From: Auanema rhodensis
Taxonomy: Eukaryota > Nematoda > Chromadorea > Rhabditida > Rhabditidae
Length of the DNA: 64,000 bases
Reading direction: 5' to 3'
Assembly: GCA_964057225.1 (NCBI GenBank)
Contig: OZ059896.1
Coordinates: forward strand, 21,200,501-21,264,500
The translations under genes were made by a program, and so were the position numbers. The first letter of the stretch is position 1. Each line of letters opens with the position of its first letter. The notes beneath the pieces were generated by a model, which worked only from the letters and a program-made list of their open reading frames with translations, did not search any database and was not told the DNA's origin. Of this stretch, positions 56,701-64,000 are shown in pieces.

Positions 56701-58968
56701 AGACGATGGACAATGTTATTCAACGAAAAAATTAATTCTTCAGGGTGAAAATCGAGGATATAAGTGTGAACTTATATCAGTTGATATCTCGGTGCATTTT
56801 TAAGCTAGCGGAAATCTGATAAAACAGATCGACGCAGCTTAAAAATCCGCATCGAATGCACTATACTACATTGAGAAACGCTTGATACAAAAATTAGTTA
56901 TGATCGTTTGAAAAATGATGCATTAGTGTATGTTGAGTTTCCATGTACACTCAACATTGCTTCCAAAAACATTTTGACAAAAATTTTTTCGAAAAATTTC
57001 AAAATAATTTAGCAAAAAGTAGATGTTTTTAGATTCCATTTCTCAAGGCAAAGACGATGGACAATGTTATTCAACGAAAAAATTAATTCTTCAGGGTGAA
57101 AATCGAGGATATAAGTGTGAACTTATATCAGTTGATATCTCGGTGCATTTTCAAGCTAGCGCAAATCTGATAACACAGATCGACGCAGCTTAAAAATCCG
57201 GATCGAATGCACTATACTACATTGAGAAACGCTCAATACAAAAATTAGTTATGATCGTTTGAAAAATGATGCATTAGTGTATGTTGAGTTTCCATGTACA
57301 CTCAACATTGCTTCCAAAAACATTTTGACAAAAATTTTTTCGAAAAATTTCAAAATAATTTAGCAAAAAGTAGATGTTTTTAGATTCCGTTTTTCAAGGC
57401 AAAGACGATGGACAATGTTATTCAACGAAAAAATTAATTCTTCAGGGTGAAAATCGAGGATATAAGTGTGAACTTATATCAGTTGATATCTCGGTGCATT
57501 TTTAAGCTAGCGCAAATCTGATAACACAGATCGACGCAGCTTAAAAATCCGCATCGAATGCACTATACTACATTGAGAAACGCTTGATACAAAAATTAGT
57601 TATGATCGTTTGAAAAATGATGCATTAGTGTATGTTGAGTTTCCATGTACACTCAACATTGCTTCCAAAAACATTTTGACAAAAATTTTTTCGAAAAATT
57701 TCAAAATAATTTAGCAAAAAGTAGATGTTTTTAGATTCCTTTTTTCAAGGCAAAGACGATAGACAATGTTATTCAACGAAAAAATTAATTCTTCAGGGTG
57801 AAAATCGAGGATATAAGTGTGAACTTATATCAGTTGATATCTCGGAGCATTTTTAAGCTAGCGCAAATCTGATAACACAGATCGACGCAGCTTAAAAATC
57901 CGCATCGAATGCACTATACTACATTGAGAAATGCTTGATACAAAAATTAGTTATGATCGTTTGAAAAATGATGCATTAGTGTATGTTGAGTTTCCATGTA
58001 CACTCAATATTGCTTCCAAAAACATTTTGACAAAAATTTTTTCGAAAAATTTCAAAATAATTTAGCAAAAAGTAGATGTTTTTAGATTCCATTTTTCAAG
58101 GCAAAGACGATGGACAATGTTATTCAACGAAAAAATTAATTCTTCAGGATGAAAATCGAGGATATAAGTGTGAACTTATATCAGTTGATATCTCGGTGCA
58201 TTTTTAAGCTAGCGCAAATCTGATAACACAGATCGACGCAGCTTAAAAATCCGCATCGAATGCACTATACTACATTGAGAAACGCTTAATACAAAAATTA
58301 GTTATGATCGTTTGAAAAATGATGCATTAGTGTATGTTGAGTTTCCATGTACACTCAACATTGCTTCCAAAAACATTTTGACAAAAATTTTTTCGAAAAA
58401 TTTCAAAATAATTTAGCAAAAAGTAGATGTTTTTAGATTCCATTTTTCAAGGCAAAGACGATGGACAATGTTATTCAACGAAAAAATTAATTCTTCAGGG
58501 TGAAAATCGAGGATATAAGTGTGAACTTATATCAGTTGATATCTCGGTGCATTTTTAAGCTAGCGCAAATCTGATAACACAGATCGACGCAGCTTAAAAA
58601 TCCGGATCGAATGCACTATACTACATTGAGAAACGCTTGATACAAAAATTAGTTATGATCGTTTGAAAAATGATGCATTAGTGTATGTTGAGTTTCCATG
58701 TACACTCAACATTGCTTCCAAAAACATTTTGACAAAACTTTTTTCGAAAAATTTCAAAATAATTTAGCAAAAAGTAGATGTTTTTAGATTCCATTTCTCA
58801 AGGCAAAGACGATGGACAATGTTATTCAACGAAAAAATTTATTCTTCAGGGTGAAAATCGAGGATATAAGTGTGAACTTATATCAGTTGATATCTCGGTG
58901 CATTTTCAAGCTAGCGCAAATCTGATAACACAGATCGACGCAGCTTAAAAATCCGGATCGAATGCACT
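53704..58968. repeat. Second 16-mer (5,616-bp period), copy 2
   Basis: This is the monomer-for-monomer match of 48088-53352. The only private changes I noticed between copies are G129 (restored relative to copy 1) in the 54406 monomer and an AAATGCTT (C17 to T) in the 57916 monomer. That is about two differences in more than 5 kb. Confidence 0.92.
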
Positions 58969-61900
58969 ATACTACATTGAGAAACGCTCAATACAAAAAT
59001 TAGTTATGATCGTTTGAAAAATGATGCATTAGTGTATGTTGAGTTTCCATGTACACTCAACATTGCTTCCAAAAACATTTTGACAAAAATTTTTTCGAAA
59101 AATTTCAAAATAATTTAGCAAAAAGTAGATGTTTTTAGATTCCTTTTTTCAAGGCAAAGACGATAGACAATGTTATTCAACGAAAAAATTAATTCTTCAG
59201 GGTGAAAATCGAGGATATAAGTGTGAACTTATATCAGTTGATATCTCGGAGCATTTTTAAGCTAGCGCAAATCTGATAACACAGATCGACGCAGCTTAAA
59301 AATCCGCATCGAATGCACTATACTACATTGAGAAACGCTTGATACAAAAATTAGTTATGATCGTTTGAAAAATGATGCATTAGTGTATGTTGAGTTTCCA
59401 TGTACACTCAATATTGCTTCCAAAAACATTTTGACAAAAATTTTTTCGAAAAATTTCAAAATAATTTAGCAAAAAGTAGATGTTTTTAGATTCCATTTTT
59501 CAAGGCAAAGACGATGGACAATGTTATTCAACGAAAAAATTAATTCTTCAGGATGAAAATCGAGGATATAAGTGTGAACTTATATCAGTTGATATCTCGG
59601 TGCATTTTTAAGCTAGCGCAAATCTGATAACACAGATCGACGCAGCTTAAAAATCCGCATCGAATGCACTATACTACATTGAGAAACGCTTAATACAAAA
59701 ATTAGTTATGATCGTTTGAAAAATGATGCATTAGTGTATGTTGAGTTTCCATGTACACTCAACATTGCTTCCAAAAACATTTTGACAAAAATTTTTTCGA
59801 AAAATTTCAAAATAATTTAGCAAAAAGTAGATGTTTTTAGATTCCATTTTTCAAGGCAAAGACGATGGACAATGTTATTCAACGAAAAAATTAATTCTTC
59901 AGGGTGAAAATCGAGGATATAAGTGTGAACTTATATCAGTTGATATCTCGGTGCATTTTTAAGCTAGCGCAAATCTGATAACACAGATCGACGCAGCTTA
60001 AAAATCCGCATCGAATGCACTATACTACATTGAGAAACGCTTAATACAAAAATTAGTTATGATCGTTTGAAAAATGATGCATTAGTGTATGTTGAGTTTC
60101 CATGTACACTCAACATTGCTTCCAAAAACATTTTGACAAAAATTCTTTCGAAAAATTTCAAAATAATTTAGCAAAAAGTAGATGTTTTTAGATTCCATTT
60201 CTCAAGGCAAAGACGATGGACAATGTTATTCAACGAAAAAATTAATTCTTCAGGGTGAAAATCGAGGATATAAGTGTGAACTTATATCAGTTGATATCTC
60301 GGTGCATTTTTAAGCTAGCGCAAATCTGATAACACAGATCGACGCAGCTTAAAAATCCGCATCGAATGCACTATACTACATTGAGAAACACTTAATACAA
60401 AAATTAGTTATGATCGTTTGAAAAATGATGCATTAGTGTATGTTGAGTTTCCATGTACACTCAACATTGCTTCCAAAAACATTTTGACAAAAATTTTTTC
60501 GAAAAATTTCAAAATAATTTAGCAAAAAGTAGATGTTTTTAGATTCCATTTCTCAAGGCAAAGACGATGGACAATGTTATTCAACAAAAAAATTAATTCT
60601 TCAGGGTGAAAATCGAGGATATAAGTGTGAACTTATATCAGTTGATATCTCGGTGCATTTTTAAGCTAGCGCAAATCTGATAAAACAGATCGACGCAGCT
60701 TAAAAATCCGCATCGAATGCACTATACTACATTGAGAAACGCTTGATACAAAAATTAGTTATGATCGTTTGAAAAATGATGCATTAGTGTATGTTGAGTT
60801 TCCATGTACACTCAACATTGCTTCCAAAAACATTTTGACAAAAATTCTTTCGAAAAATTTCAAAATAATTTAGCAAAAAGTAGATGTTTTTAGATTCCAT
60901 TTCTCAAGGCAAAGACGATGGACAATGTTATTCAACGAAAAAATTAATTCTTCAGGGTGAAAATCGAGGATATAAGTGTGAACTTATATCAGTTGATATC
61001 TCGGTGCATTTTTAAGCTAGCGGAAATCTGATAAAACAGATCGACGCAGCTTAAAAATCCGCATCGAATGCACTATACTACATTGAGAAACGCTTGATAC
61101 AAAAATTAGTTATGATCGTTTGAAAAATGATGCATTAGTGTATGTTGAGTTTCCATGTACACTCAACATTGCTTCCAAAAACATTTTGACAAAAATTTTT
61201 TCGAAAAATTTCAAAATAATTTAGCAAAAAGTAGATGTTTTTAGATTCCATTTCTCAAGGCAAAGACGATGGACAATGTTATTCAACGAAAAAATTAATT
61301 CTTCAGGGTGAAAATCGAGGATATAAGTGTGAACTTATATCAGTTGATATCTCGGTGCATTTTCAAGCTAGCGCAAATCTGATAACACAGATCGACGCAG
61401 CTTAAAAATCCGGATCGAATGCACTATACTACATTGAGAAACGCTCAATACAAAAATTAGTTATGATCGTTTGAAAAATGATGCATTAGTGTATGTTGAG
61501 TTTCCATGTACACTCAACATTGCTTCCAAAAACATTTTGACAAAAATTTTTTCGAAAAATTTCAAAATAATTTAGCAAAAAGTAGATGTTTTTAGATTCC
61601 GTTTTTCAAGGCAAAGACGATGGACAATGTTATTCAACGAAAAAATTAATTCTTCAGGGTGAAAATCGAGGATATAAGTGTGAACTTATATCAGTTGATA
61701 TCTCGGTGCATTTTTAAGCTAGCGCAAATCTGATAACACAGATCGACGCAGCTTAAAAATCCGCATCGAATGCACTATACTACATTGAGAAACGCTTGAT
61801 ACAAAAATTAGTTATGATCGTTTGAAAAATGATGCATTAGTGTATGTTGAGTTTCCATGTACACTCAACATTGCTTCCAAAAACATTTTGACAAAAATTT

Positions 61901-63180
61901 TTTCGAAAAATTTCAAAATAATTTAGCAAAAAGTAGATGTTTTTAGATTCCTTTTTTCAAGGCAAAGACGATAGACAATGTTATTCAACGAAAAAATTAA
62001 TTCTTCAGGGTGAAAATCGAGGATATAAGTGTGAACTTATATCAGTTGATATCTCGGAGCATTTTTAAGCTAGCGCAAATCTGATAACACAGATCGACGC
62101 AGCTTAAAAATCCGCATCGAATGCACTATACTACATTGAGAAACGCTTGATACAAAAATTAGTTATGATCGTTTGAAAAATGATGCATTAGTGTATGTTG
62201 AGTTTCCATGTACACTCAATATTGCTTCCAAAAACATTTTGACAAAAATTTTTTCGAAAAATTTCAAAATAATTTAGCAAAAAGTAGATGTTTTTAGATT
62301 CCATTTTTCAAGGCAAAGACGATGGACAATGTTATTCAACGAAAAAATTAATTCTTCAGGATGAAAATCGAGGATATAAGTGTGAACTTATATCAGTTGA
62401 TATCTCGGTGCATTTTTAAGCTAGCGCAAATCTGATAACACAGATCGACGCAGCTTAAAAATCCGCATCGAATGCACTATACTACATTGAGAAACGCTTA
62501 ATACAAAAATTAGTTATGATCGTTTGAAAAATGATGCATTAGTGTATGTTGAGTTTCCATGTACACTCAACATTGCTTCCAAAAACATTTTGACAAAAAT
62601 TTTTTCTAAAAATTTCAAAATAATTTAGCAAAAAGTAGATGTTTTTAGATTCCATTTTTCAAGGCAAAGACGATGGACAATGTTATTCAACGAAAAAATT
62701 AATTCTTCAGGGTGAAAATCGAGGATATAAGTGTGAACTTATATCAGTTGATATCTCGGTGCATTTTTAAGCTAGCGCAAATCTGATAACACAGATCGAC
62801 GCAGCTTAAAAATCCGGATCGAATGCACTATACTACATTGAGAAACGCTTGATACAAAAATTAGTTATGATCGTTTGAAAAATGATGCATTAGTGTATGT
62901 TGAGTTTCCATGTACACTCAACATTGCTTCCAAAAACATTTTGACAAAACTTTTTTCGAAAAATTTCAAAATAATTTAGCAAAAAGTAGATGTTTTTAGA
63001 TTCCATTTCTCAAGGCAAAGACGATGGACAATGTTATTCAACGAAAAAATTTATTCTTCAGGGTGAAAATCGAGGATATAAGTGTGAACTTATATCAGTT
63101 GATATCTCGGTGCATTTTCAAGCTAGCGCAAATCTGATAACACAGATCGACGCAGCTTAAAAATCCGGATCGAATGCACT
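58969..63180. repeat. 12-mer (4,212-bp) re-duplication of part of the second 16-mer
   Basis: The monomers at 61075-63180 match those at 56863-58968 at 4,212-bp spacing, with T290/G339, TCA/G176, T176/C319, T93/A234, TTA/G339 and C121 types in the same order. The inner part (58969-61074) is a shortened version of the 16-mer. Copies 60022 and 60724 look chimeric: the latter has T124 to C in its first half and AGCGGAAAT with A312 in its 3' half, features that sit in successive monomers at 56161 and 56512. G129 to T recurs at 62607. Confidence 0.82.
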
Positions 63181-64000
63181 ATACTACATTGAGAAACGCT
63201 CAATACAAAAATTAGTTATGATCGTTTGAAAAATGATGCATTAGTGTATGTTGAGTTTCCATGTACACTCAACATTGCTTCCAAAAACATTTTGACAAAA
63301 ATTTTTTCGAAAAATTTCAAAATAATTTAGCAAAAAGTAGATGTTTTTAGATTCCGTTTTTCAAGGCAAAGACGATGGACAATGTTATTCAACGAAAAAA
63401 TTAATTCTTCAGGGTGAAAATCGAGGATATAAGTGTGAACTTATATCAGTTGATATCTCGGTGCATTTTTAAGCTAGCGCAAATCTGATAACACAGATCG
63501 ACGCAGCTTAAAAATCCGCATCGAATGCACTATACTACATTGAGAAACGCTTGATACAAAAATTAGTTATGATCGTTTGAAAAATGATGCATTAGTGTAT
63601 GTTGAGTTTCCATGTACACTCAACATTGCTTCCAAAAACATTTTGACAAAAATTTTTTCGAAAAATTTCAAAATAATTTAGCAAAAAGTAGATGTTTTTA
63701 GATTCCATTTTTCAAGGCAAAGACGATGGACAATGTTATTCAACGAAAAAATTAATTCTTCAGGGTGAAAATCGAGGATATAAGTGTGAACTTATATCAG
63801 TTGATATCTCGGTGCATTTTTAAGCTAGCGCAAATCTGATAACACAGATCGACGCAGCTTAAAAATCCGCATCGAATGCACTATACTACATTGAGAAACA
63901 CTTAATACAAAAATTAGTTATGATCGTTTGAAAAATGATGCATTAGTGTATGTTGAGTTTCCATGTACACTCAACATTGCTTCCAAAAACATTTTGACAA
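63181..64000. repeat. Last 2.3 monomers of the window
   Basis: A TCA/G176 monomer (63181), a generic TTG/A176/C339 monomer (63532) and the first 118 bp of an A18/TTA monomer (63883-64000) close the window. The array continues in phase beyond the edge. Too few copies remain to assign a higher-order period. Confidence 0.85.

Larger units (their letters stand above)
1..64000. repeat. 351-bp tandem satellite DNA array (182 full copies plus 118 bp)
   Basis: The same 351-bp unit fills the whole window in one orientation. Copy n starts at 1+351(n-1). I checked the phase directly at many points, including 352, 703, 5617, 34750, 52300 and 63883, and found no net length change. Monomer 1 is about 31.6% GC with 12 CpG. 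Most copies have single restriction palindromes at fixed monomer positions: ATGCAT 56-61, TTCGAA 126-131, GATATC 272-277 and GCTAGC 293-298. Copies differ by substitutions only. Recurrent variant positions include 5, 9, 18, 21-22, 28, 29, 31, 38, 43, 88, 90, 93, 121, 124, 140, 152, 156, 174, 176, 180, 197, 214, 234, 282, 286, 290, 312, 315, 319, 329, 330 and 339. No unique DNA, transposon or gene interrupts the array. A centromeric or pericentromeric location is likely from what is known of such arrays, but it is inferred. I do not recognise the family. Confidence 0.99.

Noticed and set aside
1-64000. CRISPR-like regular repeat array
   Set aside because: The unit is 351 bp with no unique spacers; every base of the period is repeated. 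This is satellite DNA.
1-64000. Transposon, LTR or terminal repeat origin of the monomer
   Set aside because: There are no terminal repeats, target-site duplications, reverse transcriptase or transposase fragments, and no inserted element interrupts the array.

Overview
The whole 64 kb window is one uninterrupted array of satellite DNA. A 351-bp monomer repeats head to tail, always in the same orientation, from base 1 to base 64000: 182 complete copies plus 118 bp of a 183rd. With the monomer start set at base 1 (ATACTACATTGAG), copy n starts at 1+351(n-1). That phase still holds at the last copy (63883), so there is no net insertion or deletion across the window. Copies differ only by base substitutions, typically a handful per monomer (roughly 1-2.5%). 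I found no gene, RNA gene, transposon, unique sequence, array edge or CRISPR-type repeat.

Organism: a eukaryote is near certain, because large homogeneous satellites with higher-order structure are typical of centromeric or pericentromeric heterochromatin. The monomer is about 32% GC and CpG is not depleted (12 CpG in monomer 1, about 1.4 times expectation). A long AT-rich monomer without CpG depletion fits an invertebrate such as an insect, but I do not recognise the family and the lineage is inference. A centromeric role cannot be shown from sequence alone.

Layout. About 40 recurrent substitution sites sort the monomers into types whose order forms local higher-order repeats (HORs) of differing period: dimers at 1-1404; a shrinking 5-/4-/3-mer at 1405-5616; no clear period at 5617-8775; trimers at 8776-11934; a partial 5-mer at 11935-14391; trimers at 14392-16848; a 5-mer at 16147-19656; dimers at 19657-21762; a 12-mer repeated once as an 11-mer at 21763-29484; trimers at about 29485-36855; a 16-mer (5,616 bp) tandem duplication at about 36.0-47.0 kb; a second 16-mer duplication of different composition at about 48.0-59.0 kb; and a 12-mer re-duplication at about 56.9-63.2 kb. 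Several monomers at the block joints are chimeras and mark where unequal exchange probably occurred.

Each monomer also carries three dyad symmetries and one short palindrome that could form hairpins or cruciforms. No classical CENP-B box, hammerhead ribozyme or tRNA-like fold was found. The only open frames of note, six identical 65-codon minus-strand frames, are by-products of one duplicated monomer pair and are not credible genes.
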